Source of the DNA: Monosporascus cannonballus
Taxonomy: Eukaryota > Ascomycota > Sordariomycetes > Xylariales
Assembly: GCA_004154925.1 (NCBI GenBank)
Contig: QJNS01000114.1
Span: 62,001 to 126,000 of the forward strand
Length of the DNA: 64,000 bases
Reading direction: 5' to 3'
In this document: piece after piece, positions 36,290 through 48,470 of the stretch
How positions within the stretch are numbered: the stretch's first letter is position 1
Layout of the letters: every line of letters begins with the position of its first letter
Program-made: the position numbers and the translations under genes
Notes under the pieces: generated by a model
The model's input: only the letters and a program-made list of their open reading frames with translations
Told to the model about the DNA's origin: nothing
Database searches by the model: none

Positions 36290-37839
36290 ATGCCCTCCCT
36301 CAAGGATCTACCTAACGAGCTTCTCATCTCCATCGTATCATCTCTACCAGTTCACACCAAGAAAGTCTTCCGCTTGACCTGTCGTGCCTATGAGCCGATC
36401 CCGCTGCCGTTCCTATTCCGGCGGATCAGACTCTCCCGTCTGAGGGAGGACATAGGTGTCTTCGAGCGGATTGCCACACACTCTCAACTGCGAGTGCATG
36501 TGCGAGAGCTCGTCTGGTACAAACTGGAATTGGAAGCTTGGCGCGCTCCTAGACCAGACGACATGGCCCTCGATGACGGTGATTATGCTTTCATGAGGCA
36601 ACTTGTGCGCGCTGCCGCTTCTGATTGTGAGCTGTTCTGGATCCCGAGAAACGCGTTGAATCGCTCGCGGCTTTCTTTACAACAACGCTTTTTTGGGCTT
36701 TTGACACAGATTCCTAATCTAGAGACCGTCGCATCCCGCCCTATTCCCGCTGATAGGATTATTTCGTACAAAGGCCGCCCACTCCCTGCTGATCGATGGA
36801 CACTCAGTCTGGAACTCCACACCTCAGGCGGTAACCAGGGGTTCTTCACCTTTTTGGTGCCAGTGATGAGAAGACCACAATCAAATATCGCCAACCTACA
36901 ATTAGTGGAGGAGAGGTTGGATCGGTCTGGTTTGTTCGACCAGTGCTATGGGGCACTTGATGCAGATGCATTTCGATCACTGGCTTCCATCGACCTCTGC
37001 CTAAACGATTTTTGGCCAGACCACGATGGGCAGAAGAGATCTTCGGCCCTTCCTCGCTGTCTTAGGGGGCTCAGGAGCTTCGACGCCTGAAGTTGCATAT
37101 AAAATGGTCTCCTTTCCGTGACAGACAAGTGCATCCTCTTCTGAATGAACTTTTCGAAGCAAGCCATCCTTCTCATTAGGTTTCAAGGCTCGGTTTGCTA
37201 ATTAGCCCTTATCAACAGGAGGCTTTTTGGCCGTCCTTGACTGCTCTCCATCTTGTCGATATCCCGGGCGTTTGCAGAGGCAGCATTGCCAGATGTCTAG
37301 AGAGGCATCCCACGACTTTACACTCTCTTACTTTTGAAGAGTGTATGGTGAGTTGGGAAGATATTCGCAAGTTGAAGTCCTTGCATCTTCGTCTTGGGTC
37401 AATCAAGATAACGCAGCCCTACTATTATGACCGGATTCTAGGGCAGCAACAACTACTCTCGTATGTTAACAACGTGACACCGCTGTACAATACCGAAATC
37501 GGTGATACCTCTCAGCTCAGCGAAAACGATCGTGCGGTGGTTGTAACGGAAAAGGGGGGCATGAGCAAGGTTGAACGAATAATATCCGACCGCGATGACT
37601 ATGATGATTACGCCGACTACGAGTTCTGGCTACCTGAGGGGAACGGAGAAGAGGACGATAAAGGGGGCAACACAGAAGAAGGCGACGAAGAAGAGGGTAG
37701 CACAGAGAACAAAAAAGAGGACGGGGAGGGCGAGGGGGAGGGCGATGAAGAGATCTTTAATTATTGCGATGAAAGGACAGCTGTCACAGATGACCTACTG
37801 GATTTCCTCTCCGACTTGGAGAACTGCATGGGAAGCTAA
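36290..37839 (+). pseudogene. F-box protein gene with frameshift and stop
   Basis: The start at 36290 (cccaccATG) gives an F-box at residues about 1-45 (LKDLPNELLISIVSSL, then TCRAY), a domain that docks proteins to SCF ubiquitin ligases through Skp1. The frame stays open to a TGA at 37088-37090. From about 37070, coding similarity moves to another frame: ELRRLKLHIKW, then HPLLNELFEAS. The shift coincides with a run of five G at 37065-37069, where one more G would keep the frame. In the new frame a TAG follows at 37177-37179, after which the frame is open to 37839 (WPSLTALHLVDIPG and a Glu/Asp-rich tail). No intron of suitable phase bridges the shift. A 51-bp in-frame intron could remove the TAG (donor gtgcat, acceptor cattag), but it would delete sequence that looks coding. 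This is a pseudogene, or the assembly has errors. Confidence 0.75.
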
Positions 37840-39595
37840 GGCTCAGCCTTTTCGAGTTTGAAGATGCCTCCCATGTATAACTCCTGATACAAGGGATCCC
37901 CGACGGGAACCCTTGCACACAAGAAGGAAACGGACGTGTTGTATGGCCGGCAGCTAGATGCTAAAAGTGTGCTAAGGTCGTAGCTGGCGGCTGATAATCG
38001 AACAGTCTCAATGTCAGTCACTAATATTCCTAGGGGGGATGTTACATCGCATATAATTTTACAAAATGTGAAGAACGTCCCTGCTCGTCCCTATCAGAGT
38101 TGCAACCACTCACCAGGACTGCTCATGCTGCGAAAGCCGCTGTAACTCTTCAGCCCTATCAGTAGAGTGTGAAATAGAATGCACCTAATTCATAGACTCA
38201 CTGCATAAGTGCGCGTGAACCTGGACTTGGGAACTCGATAATATGAGATTCAAACCCAATAAAAAACTTCACCTTGCCGGCAGCGATCCAGTCGTCTACA
38301 ATGACCTCCAGAGCATGTGATCCCACTCAGCCCGTCCCATTTACGGCTTCTTTTCATATTTCCTGAAAGCATGAGAGGCCATTACCGAAACCCACGCCTT
38401 CAACCGCGTCTTCGCCACCGCGTATAGACGACGGCCCGTACCTCGTGTCATCCGACCCGCGGTCAAGGGAGGTCGGCGACCTCGCCTAGCACGTACTCCC
38501 CTGGCCAGCCCTGGATTCCATTCCCGCTGTTTCCTCTAGTCTGCTATGATGTTTGCTCCCGCGGCGTGTACTGGTATAACAGACAGGTATGACGTTAGCC
38601 ACGGCCACGGAAGCAGGAGATGATGGGTGGATGGATGGACGGATGGCCTGAAACGCGACTCGGCACCCGGGTGCCACGTCCGCGTCCCAGTAACACCCTA
38701 CTTCCCGAATCGGCTTGATACCTCTCCTATCGACACCCGCACGTAGGCCGGGACCCGTATACTGCACCGCCTAGGCCGGCGGGAGTTACCGTTTGCCTTT
38801 TCCCCGTAGGGAGTTGCGTCCTTGAGTTAGCCAGGGAGGGTGCCGGCACCCACCTACTTACCTCTAGGGTTACATAGGTAGCTATTTGCCTCTCTAACAG
38901 CTTGGCGCTACCGTCTCTTGCTTTGTCCGAGTACGGACCTCGCGGGACTGTATTGTAGCGCTTGTTGGTTGCCTAACAGGGGTACTGGATCCACGATACG
39001 ACGGGTTGCTAGACGGATATATAACCACGGGAGATATCGGTAGGATGTTCATCCAGCACAGCGATGAATAAGGAGGGACCTCGCGCCGGAAAGGAGGCAT
39101 ACTAGGATGACGCTCCCATGAATATAACCCCTTCCTCAGACCACTTACGAAAAGATAAAAAATTGAAAAGAAAGCGATGCAAAAGAAACCCGTTAGTCGA
39201 TTAGCTGGTATCATGGGTCTAGTCTATTCGTACATGGTATCGGGCCTCTATGGAGGCTTGTGCATGTCGGTCTATGATCTGTCCACCCCTTTTTTTTTTC
39301 GGTCTTTACAATAGTTCCACAAACACAATCAATTAAGTTACAAGCACGGACAGAGAGCTTCCCCTTTACTACACAGGTTCGGGGAGGCCATTGCCTGTCC
39401 AGATCCACCACACACATTGTGCAGATCCTGTAGTTTCCGATCTACTCCCCGACTTCCTCAAACATTCTTCTCGTCCGCCCGCCCCCCTCGACCTCTGCTA
39501 AACGGGCGGGGGTACCAACAAACCCGTCCACGCCCTGACACTCACCGTATCTCAAGCATCCGGCAGTAGCGGGATAGGACAGCAGCGGATCGGTA
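37840..39595. other. Intergenic, F-box pseudogene to RS-rich gene
   Basis: 1.75 kb without a supported gene. A poly-T run lies at about 39290-39299. A short tggatgga repeat is at about 38627-38646. The rest is mixed sequence. Confidence 0.4.
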
Positions 39596-42485
39596 TTAGA
39601 AGGCGGCACCGCCGGTACCTTCGCCCGAGATCTTCTTGAGGGTCTCTTCGGCGAGCTGGTCGCGGAGCTCCATGACGCGGGACTCGCGCTCCATGCGGTC
39701 CCACTCGGCGAGGCTCTTGCGCAGGCGCTCTTCTTTCGCGTACTTCTCCTCGCGGATGCGCTCCTCCTCCTCCTTGAGCCGCTGCGTGTGCGCCAGGAGC
39801 TCGGGCAGCACGGCCGCGTCCATGGCCAGCTGCGCCGGGTCCGCCTTGCCCCCCGGCACCAGCGGCGGCATCGACGCCAGCAGCTGCTGCGCGAAGCTCG
39901 GCTTGTTCTTGTCGGCCGCGGGCCCCTTAGGCGGGTCGAACGGCTTCGACTGCGACAAGGCCGCTGGCGTCGAGGGTACCGAGTGCGACGAGATCGAGCC
40001 TCGCGGGCCGGTGGGGGGCATGGCCGAGCCGGTCGTTCCGGGGGACGCGGATGCGGGGCCGGCCGTGGGAGACAGGTTACGGCTCTGGACAGGAGGACCC
40101 CAAGCTGATCCACCTCGTCCGCCTCGACTGTATCCGCCACCTCTAGACGAGAAATGACTTCTAGGGCCGGAAGGCGGCAATCCGGGGCTCGTGTTCATCT
40201 CCTGGCGGTTTAGGGTCGGGGAAGGCGCGGGCGCGTTGCTGCGAGAAGTCTCGTGGCGGCTCGACGGTGCGGCCGGCGCTGGGGCAGGTCTGGGAGGCGG
40301 TCCTATCGCGGTAGCAGACTGACCCCCGTAGCCACGGGGATCCCTTGGGCCGGTAGGCGGCGGTCGAAATGCTGCTGGGCCTCGAGGCGGAGATCGTGCG
40401 GCAGCACTGGATGGTTCTACCGGGGTTCGCTGGGGACTTCTGTCTCTACCGGGTACACCATGCGGGGATCTAGACAGGGGTCTCGAAGGGATAGGGGACT
40501 CGGGCCGTGAACGATCGCCGCGTCGAGCCGGAGGACCACCGGGAGGCGAGGGTCTTCGGGACGTATCCCTCGACGGAACTGCAGACGATATGGCAGAGTC
40601 GCGAGGCGGCGACGGACGCCTGTGATATGAGGCTACGTAGCGATCGTCGCGGCGTTCCGCACTCCGTGAACGGCCTCGATAGGTGCTACCCCGTGGGCCG
40701 GGCGGGGACGAAGGGCGCGGGGGGGGCGTTCTATCGCGGCCGTTGCGATCTCTGTCGAAGGATCGGGATCTGCGTCTGTAGGGAAGAGTTAGGGGTATGC
40801 GATTAGGATTGACGGCCTGGGTCGGTGGGTTGAACCTTGAGTCGAATCCTCTTCGCGGAGATCGCAATCGATCTCTGTCCCTATCCCTATCTCTATCATC
40901 CCGTCTCGGCGGCGAGAATCGGCGCGGCGGAGGCGGACTACGGCGAGGCGGACTTCGTCTCGGGGGAGATCGGCGCGGGGGGCTTCGGCGGGTCGCGTCT
41001 CCTCGTCGCCAACTATCACCAGCGTCACGCGGGTTTCTTCTCTCTCTAGACAGATCCCGTCTGTAACGGTCGGGAGGAGTCCGGGACCGGCGTCTACCCG
41101 GGACGTAGCGGTCACTGTCTACTAAAGGAGGGCTTCGTGCTCGTTCTCTCGGCGGGGGACTTCTAGCTCGACGAGGAGAGCGGTTCGAGTTAAACGGTCG
41201 ATACGATTCACCGGCGCCATATCTAGTGACTTCGCCGTCATCGTATCTAGTTCACGACAGTATATTAGCGGAAGCTGTATTCCAGTAACGGATCATCATA
41301 GAGGGCGATGTGGTGCTGGGGGATTCTATTTTCGGGTTCGAAAATCTCGAGTCCCCAGCGGGTAGACTGGTTGAAAAGCCCCCATACTTGGACTAGGGGT
41401 GGGAAGGTAGTGAAGAGAATGCGAGGTGGCATCAAAACACGAAAATGGATCGCCTGGGCCGTCCAAAACGACAGGCAGATACCATGGACGATGGCAAGGG
41501 ATGAAAACGGGAAACTCGGAAACAGGAAGCATGCAGGTAACTGGGTCAGCGGCGAATAAAATCAGAACTCGTCTCACCTCCTGCTTCGCGAGTCGCGATC
41601 CATTATGTCTCTATCACCTTTAGAAGAATCATCCAGCCTCTGGCTCGCAATGATAGCGGGTTGGTGGTTCTCTCCTCCGGATCCGTACTGGTAGCCGTAG
41701 CCCCCGAAGCCTTCTCCTCCTCCTCCTGGAGCAGCGAGCCAGGAGATGGGGCCAGAAGACCGATACTGCTGCTGCTGCCAAAGAAGCTCTTGGGGGGGAA
41801 GCGCTTGACGACCTCCTCGCGGATTCCGCTGATTGCCACGACCGTCGCCGCCTCCTCCTCGATGATGCGGGATACCGCGCTGCTGCTCCGGTCCGTGGTA
41901 GTCCTCGTAGTACTGGTCCGCCGGGGTGAGGCTTGGGGCAGGGTCGGCGACGAAGGGATTGTAATTGAGTTCTTCGGGATAAGGATGAGGATCAGGGCGA
42001 CGAGGCAAGGAAGGAGAAGACACGGGAAAGCCACGATGTTGGCGATGGGGAGGAAAATATTGTGGTAGTTCACCCTCTTCTAGGTACGAATATTCTCGCT
42101 GGTGGTGGTAATCGCGTCCACCAATGCGATCAGGTGGGGATGAGCGTGAGGGCGAAGGTGAAGGTGAGGGTCTCCTTCTCTGCTGTCCGGTGTTCGACAG
42201 ACTTTCGTCGAATCCGCAGCTCTGTGCTGGTGGTTCTGGTTCTGGTGCTAGTGCTAGTGCTGGTGGTGGTGAGCAGTGAGCATAACTAACGTTAGTTCTA
42301 GAAGGGCCCCGGTTCTGGGCCTGGCCACCGCGTCCGCGTCTGCTGCGGCTACCATGACCACTACGACCACCGCTGCCGCCGCGGCCATGGCGCTGGTGCT
42401 GGTGCTGCTGGCGCTGAGCTTGGCCGCTGTTAGCAGGCGGGTCCTCGACAATTTCGGGGCGTGTCTCGGGGCGATCACCAGCCAT
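39596..42485 (-). CDS. Arg/Ser- and RGG-rich protein, probably RNA-binding
   Basis: Exons 41578-42485 and 39596-41246, about 852 residues. The 331-bp intron runs from gtgaga (41577) to actag (41247) in phase 2 with a ctaat branch site, and joins SRSR to YDDGEVTRYG. The N-terminal part is Gln/Pro/Gly-rich with RG-rich clusters. The middle is an RS-type domain of repeated RRSPP and RDRDRD units. The last about 75 residues form a charged helix rich in E/K/R (LKEEEERIREEKYAKEERLRK) that is probably a coiled coil. No RRM is visible. The composition resembles serine/arginine repetitive matrix and splicing-cofactor proteins, but orthology cannot be set. The strongly repetitive GC-rich code makes long antisense frames, which I regard as shadows. 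Confidence 0.8.
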
Positions 42486-43292
42486 GATTGGCTCGAAGGG
42501 TAGATCTGTACGAGACCCGCTTTCCTAACGTGGGGCGTTTTGTATGTACGGTAATGCTTTCTGACTGCGAGCCGATTATACCTAGGTAGGCACAGTATCC
42601 AGAGTAACAAACTTATATGAGTTGATACAATGTTGGAGTGGGGTTTATGGAAATGAACAAGTTAAGGACCGACCTTTATAGAATTGTTAGAAAAAGCGCG
42701 GCGATCTGCTGCTGCGGAATGGTATTGCTCTTTACTTGTGCAGGAGGTGGTCGAGGTATAGATCCTCCTCTTCTTCTGGCCCTGGTGAGGTAGCTACTGG
42801 TGTTGTTGTTGTGGGCAAAGAGTAAACAACAAAGGAAAGCTCCCCTAGATAACATCACGTCACTTCACTATCTAATCGCCTGTATTCAACTGTGGATGTT
42901 TGAAGCGGCCCCTTGGAACCATTGCACTACACTTGATGCATATAATCTTCACATCTTCTTGATCAGCTATCGTCCGCTGACTTCCTCCGTGCGCCCCACC
43001 CGCTTGTGACCGGGCAGGCAGATGATACGTAGCAGCAGTCCTCTAAGGAACAGTGATATATCGGCCAAGCCACTGATCGATCTGTATGGAATTCGTTTCT
43101 AGAATCAGGTACATAACCTTGCCCAACAGTAGATACCCCATGGTGTCGAGCGGGTACTGATCCTACCTACCCTTAAGCCGACCGAAGACTATTATGTACT
43201 TACTCAACGACAACAACGCGACATCGCCAAGTCCAGCATGTAATTACAGGTCCCTAGGACCCCCAGCCTGTTCTCATCCTTACTGGGCCGGC
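42486..43292. other. Intergenic between tandem minus-strand genes
   Basis: Contains the promoter of the RS-rich gene and the 3' region of the deacetylase gene. Short frames here show no family features. Confidence 0.4.
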
Positions 43293-45676
43293 TCACTTCC
43301 CATCCTCCTCCGTGGTGTTTCCGCTGCCGTCCTGGCTGAGCCTCTCGCCGATCCACTCGTGGACCTCGGCCGCGTGCTCCTCCATCATACGGTTGAGCCC
43401 CGCGTGGTTGCTCCTCTTGACGCGTCCGAACCGCTTCTTGCTAACCTTCTTAGCCAGCTCCTCGTCGCTCCAGCAAGCGTGATCGTTAGCCACGAACACC
43501 AGCGAGTTTCTCCTATACCAGCTTGACAGGTCCGGGTCCGTCTCCGACTTCACCGGCCGCAGGTTGCCCGTCACAAAGTTGACCACTCCCGCTATCCGGC
43601 TCTTGCAGTCTGCATCATGGCACCTACGTCAGCGCCGCCCCCACCCTTCGTCGAGCATCAAGGGCCGCCCCAGAGACAAGGTGATACATACCTCGGTTGG
43701 TCAGAAGAACCTTGACTCCTAGGTAGGCATTACCAACGCCCAGGAGGAACAAGTCCTCGACATCGTAGAGCTGTAGGTAGTTGTCCCAAATGTAGCAAAC
43801 CACCTCACGTATCTGGTCTTGCAACGTCTTCTCGTCGGCACGGGGTGTAAATGGGTCAATATCCTCCGGGTGTGTGATGTAATGCGGAACATTGGCATCG
43901 ATGACCCCGAAGTCGTTCTTGTTGGCCCAGTCTACGTAGCTCATGACCCCGTCGAGCTGCCGCTATTAGCCCGACTCTCGACTCTAGCACACTCCGGGAC
44001 GACCTACAGTGAAAGCATTGTGGGGATCGACCGTGTTATCGGTGACGTCCGGCATAGCTTGTAGCTCGGGCCTGGCCCGTTAGCAGACGAATAAATCTCT
44101 CGTGGCGGCGCCGAACTTACGGGTCGTGGATTATGAAAAGCACTTTCCTCTTCGTCTGAATACCCGGCGTCACAAGAACCTGGTTCTCAAACGACTTAAA
44201 CAAAGCCTCCCTTTGGATGAAAAGAGGCACCATGCCATGCTTCTGCGACAGAATCTGGCGCTGGTAGCCGCGGATAACGTCATGCAGCCGAGTGGCTCCA
44301 TCTCCGTACTCCTGAATATCGATTATGCCCGGTCTCATGCATTCCCAGTAGGGGGCTTGCACAGCCTGTACCCTAGCTAAGACTCTCGCGGCTTCCTTAC
44401 TGAGCGGCGGCATCCCCATCTGAGGCGGGGGTTCTCCCATTAGCGTCCGTGCAACGGCGAGGGCAGACTGCGATATCGCCTTAAGATTGTAGCCACCCTC
44501 GAGACAGACCGCGACCCTGCCATTGGCTAGAGACATCAGCATGTGTGTCATGTGAGCGTAACAGGGGGGCGTGACGAAGCATCCGCCCAGCTCGTCGCCG
44601 TCCGCGGCATCGAACCCGGCAGATATGATGACCAGGTCCGGGTTGAATTCGTGAGCGATCGGCATGACGATCTTCTGGAAGGCCGCTAAATATTCACCAT
44701 CGCCCATCCCCTGGTCTGGCCAGGCGATGTTGACGTTCTTACCCTTGCCCAAGCCTTCACCTACTTTGTCTAGGTCACCATCGGGGAGCATGGGATTATC
44801 AGGTTTCCCGGGGTAGAATTCGCCGTTTTGGTAGACGTGGAGGGATATGTAAAGAACGTTGGGATCCTGGTAGAACATGTTTTGTACGCCGTTTCCGTGA
44901 TGAACATCCCAATCTAGGATGAGGACTTTTCGGCACGTGTCAGGATACTCGAGTTGGCAGACCTTGGCCGCAATAGGAACGTTGTTGAAGAGACAGAATC
45001 CCATGGGGGAGTCGTACTCCGCATGATGGCCGGGCGGCCTGATGATGGCGAAGGCGTTCTTCAGCTGACCGGAAGCCACGGCCTTGCATGTTTCTATGGC
45101 GCCACCGGCCGAGAGTAGCGCTGCTTCATAAGACATCGCACCGACGTACAGCGAGGCTCGGCCCTGGTCCAACGTGTGGCTCAAATTCCGCAGATCCTTG
45201 GTCGACATGTTTGAGAGATCTTGAACCCAATCGTAGTGGCCCGCGGTATGTACGGTGCAGATCTCCTGCTTGGTTGCCTCTCGAGCTGCAATCCTCCACA
45301 TGTACTTAATGGGAGTATTCCGGAGTATGTCGAGCAGCTCAGTATCGGGGCCGGTGAAGACGAGCCCCGCCTTCTTGAAAGTCTTCATGATTTCTTCGAC
45401 TCTTCTTGGATCTTCGGGGTGGTGAGGCGCGTGACCAAAATCGGCATTTGCATGTAGCTTCATCCGGTCATCGTAGCAGACGCCAGTAGGAAGCAGACCT
45501 CTTCGCTTCACCGAGTTAAGCTCTTCCCACCCCTCTTCCGGCTCAAATTCTTCGGCTACCATGTCGGTGTCCTCTTTTGACGAGTGGTTGCCGTATGCAT
45601 CCTCCGTGGGGCCTGATGGTTGCGGTTGCGCGACGCCATTAGGCGCATCCAGCATTGAATGATCCTCGCTTTCCAT
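43293..45676 (-). CDS. hda1: Class II (Hda1-type) histone deacetylase with Arb2 domain
   Basis: Exons 44121-45676, 44008-44071, 43692-43956 and 43293-43609, about 733 residues. It removes acetyl groups from histone lysines in the nucleus and is the fungal Hda1/Clr3/HdaA class, used in gene silencing including secondary-metabolite clusters. The catalytic domain has the double His at 217-218 (RPPGHHAEYDS), zinc ligands D257, H259 (LDWDVHHGNG) and D356 (SAGFDAADG), and a Tyr at 396 (EGGYN). The Arb2-type C-terminal domain spans the last three exons (IIHDP, YVDWANKNDFGVID, DNYLQLYDVEDLFLLGVGNAY, CWSDEEL). Introns are 49, 51 and 82 bp, with gctaac or gctaat branch sites, and their phases agree at every junction. 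All catalytic residues are present, so the enzyme should be active. Confidence 0.95.
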
Positions 45677-46434
45677 GTTGTTGGCGCGCGCGCGTCAGCC
45701 AACCAACCAACCGCGTCCCAAAGAATGCGCGCACGGGACGACGACAAACGGATAAGGGAGATTGCTAGTTGTTGACGTGGTTACCAGAAAAAGACAAGTC
45801 GGGAATGAACCACGCACCCGACCCCGGCAAACCCAGTTCACCGCAGGCGCACAGAATTGGTAACCAGGTGCAACGACGGGAGCTAACCTGAAGGCGGGCC
45901 AACTTCAGTCTGAAGGCCTCGACAGAAGACTCCGTCTTTCGTGCCTTCTTCTAAGGCTGTTTTAGGACCCCTCAGGCTCGCTACAAATTGAACTCGAGGA
46001 TGCAGGTCGACGGACTGAACAGCTGTACAGGCTTCTGACTGGGAGTTGTATGTTGCGTTCTGCAGTAAATATCCGCAATAATCTTCCGACAACTACACGC
46101 ATTCATGACCCAGAGAGGTAGTGCTAGGTAACAATGGCTCAGAGGCATTCGGAATAGCCAGGGGTAGTCTTCAAAACCAGAAGATCGCCTATCTCGATAA
46201 CTTTGTAGCATAACTACTTTGATCTTAATCATGTTGGGTAGCCGTCAAATTGATACACGTCCCAAGCAAATTGGTACCTAGGCACAATATGCCGGAGCAT
46301 TTTTAGTTAACCCCCACACACCCGCAGATTCCCTAGAACAGGCTAAAATGTAGCTTTCCATACAGTTTGTGTGGAGTGTTACATACATCAATATCCTGTG
46401 TACTCCCTCTCCATCGTGACTTGATCTCGGTTAT
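45677..46434. other. Upstream region of the histone deacetylase gene
   Basis: Immediately upstream of the deacetylase start is a GC-rich patch with cgcgcgcg near 45685. Farther out is ordinary sequence without a supported gene. It forms the border to the relic-rich region. Confidence 0.4.
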
Positions 46435-47395
46435 CTACATGTCGATGAGAACGTGTAGCCGAGAGCCATTACGTGCCCGGATATTAACCTTTACCACGGA
46501 CTCGCCGTTCGAGCGCACTCTATCCTTCGCGTTAACGTTCAAAGACCAGGACCTATCCACCACGTAGCCCACCTCTCTTAATCCTTTGTTCGTCACGCTG
46601 TTAAAAACGCCTCCGCTCACCTTGTCAAACATTATCTTGACCAGGCTCGCGTATAGCCTTGTTTCCCACCTCCCTAACCGGCTTCTTGCCCACGGAGTCT
46701 ATAACTTCCATTTTCGGATCTGGGTGCGCCAGGGCGTGCAGTGTCGTGTGGTCGACGATGAATACGTCGGTCCTCGTGATCTTTCGACTTGAACACCACC
46801 TTCAGGTCTTTGTATCTGCACGGGACCGGCTCGGGTGGCTCGCACAGGCCTAACCTCTTGTGTTCGAACTAGCCCTTGCCGGATTCTTGCCCTCGCCACA
46901 GTTGGGACAGATGCCGCTGCTCATCTTGATGTTCATATATGTGTGTATGCCTATTCATGTACGTGGTTTGACGGCTGTAGCTGGGCAAACTTTGAAGGCG
47001 GTGATGTGCGTGGTCAGGATCGTGTAGCGGACAGCGACGAGACCTCCGCACCATGTCCTACTCGACGCCCAACATCCAGCAGATCAGCATATCGCTGCCG
47101 CGCCTGACGGCTAGCGTGAGTGCCAGCTCGTCCGTGCTTCTGATGTTGGATACGTAGCTGGGCGCTATCGATTTCGTAGATAACACTCCGTCGCTTATTT
47201 TGGCGTCGTACGCGACCGAGATGTTCTTGTTCGATAGCTCGGTTACATTTTTGAACTGCGAATGGGTCATGTTCACGAGCCCGCCGCTTACGTCGTACAT
47301 CGAGGCGTTGAATACGTAGGATCCCAATGGACTCCAAGACCTCCATCCACTTGATCGTTCTGGAGCACATGTTCTTGCGCCTTTTCTTGTTCTAC
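46435..47395 (-). pseudogene. Unidentified degenerate coding region
   Basis: Several consecutive minus-strand stretches read like protein, but in different frames. 47327-47058 includes NVTELSNKNISVAYDAKISD. About 46945-46865 includes SGICPNCGEGK, with a C-x-x-C pair. About 46845-46780 includes PVPCRYKDLKVVFKSK. About 46770-46630 includes TDVFIVDHTTLHALAHPDPK. 46632-46435 includes VGYVVDRSWSLNVNAKDRV. Frame changes separate them and no splice signals explain all of these, so I read this as one decayed gene of at least 300 codons. Composition is rich in Lys, Asn, Asp and Val, unlike the neighbouring fungal genes. I do not recognise the family. Transfer from a foreign source is possible but unproven. 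Confidence 0.5.
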
Positions 47396-47777
47396 CGTCG
47401 AGAGTCTAACGAGGTTTTTGTTTATATATACGGTGAGAATGTTTCCGAAAGTAGCTGTAGGAATACATATATAACCATATAACGCTTGAACTCAACAGTT
47501 CGAGCGCCCGAAGTTTGCCATAATCCAACAGTAGCAAATGCCCCGCCTAAAACATAAACACCTTTGAACACTCATCTATAAATAAATAAATAAATAAATA
47601 ACCGGAAACAGACAATGACGAAGCACAAAATTTTTGGCATATTATCCAAGTGCAGGGAGCTCCAGAGACTCGAACATAATGACACTCCCTAAGGGATAAC
47701 CAGTTGTGGAACGTAGAGCCACGTAAGGCAGGTGGTAGTCATAACACTTTAACCCATTCCACGTAATCCATATCAGG
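47396..47777. other. Intergenic with microsatellite
   Basis: AT-leaning spacer between two relics. It contains the AAAT repeat listed separately. Confidence 0.4.
47577..47601. repeat. (AAAT)n microsatellite
   Basis: About six perfect copies of the tetranucleotide aaat. A simple slippage repeat with no function implied. Confidence 0.8.
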
Positions 47778-48129
47778 TCAGAGGCAAGGCAATAATGACA
47801 TGGTATTTATTGTACTGGAGCTGGAGTTAGCTTCCATGTCAACATCAGAGCTTGAGACATCATTCCAATCTATAGGACTGGTATCAGCAAGACAGGACAA
47901 ATTAATGTCAAATGAAACATTATATAGTGTAGCGCTGACCTCGAGCATGCAGACTTCGTCGCCCGTGGCCACATCCTAGGTTTTGATGGTGCTGTTATCC
48001 TGGCTTGACGTTACGAGCTTCGAGTCGCTAGAGAAGGCCACCGAGTTAATCCCACCAACGGCATAAGTAGCCAACAACTGCTTCCAAAGTAATTCGGGAG
48101 GGCTCTTAAGCCTGATTACGAAAAAGATG
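47778..48129 (-). pseudogene. WD40-repeat relic of an NLR-type protein
   Basis: A minus-strand frame reads GGINSVAFSSDSKLVTSSQDNSTIKT, then a TAG at 47976-47978, then DVATGDEVCMLEVSATLYNVSFD. This is the standard WD40 unit of fungal NACHT-WD40 proteins (SVAFSxDSKLVASxSxDxTIKIWDxATG, then a LEV-x-x-x-LYNISFD end unit). The TAG stands exactly where the conserved Trp of K-T-W-D belongs, so TGG became TAG. Only about one repeat plus the C-terminal cap is left, and no NACHT domain is joined to it directly. Splice signals are not evident. Confidence 0.7.
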
Positions 48130-48470
48130 GCACCCGGCATAGTTCATAATAAGCTCAGAGCCTAGAGCAAGCACTTTCTGGTCTTCTCATCCACTCGATA
48201 AGATATAAGTCGGTCAGGGTAGCTTCAATACCTTCCGACAGTTGGCCGAACCTTACATTATGTGCCTACGGAGCCCACGATGGAAGCTGCGATAAACGAT
48301 AGGGGCGTTATTGTTACCTGGCCTGCTAACCTTCTGTCTGCAACATTTAACAACTATTAAATATCCCTAGGGTGAGTGGAAATATATTTACGCCGTTCCT
48401 TACAGCTTTCCCAGGGTTACTTTATAATAGAAGGATTAGAAAACTTGAACTAAGGATAAAACGAAGCGTA
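48130..48470. other. Spacer between WD40 relic and ankyrin repeats
   Basis: 341 bp with stops in all frames and no recognised motif. AT content rises towards the ankyrin block. Confidence 0.4.

Noticed and set aside
37127..37179. A 51-bp in-frame intron removing the TAG in the F-box gene
   Set aside because: It would delete HPLLNELFEAS-type sequence that looks coding, and the upstream frameshift would remain anyway.
39442..40140. 232-codon Arg-rich frame on the minus strand within the RS-rich gene
   Set aside because: It is a shifted-frame reading of the same repetitive code. The spliced RS/coiled-coil frame is better supported.
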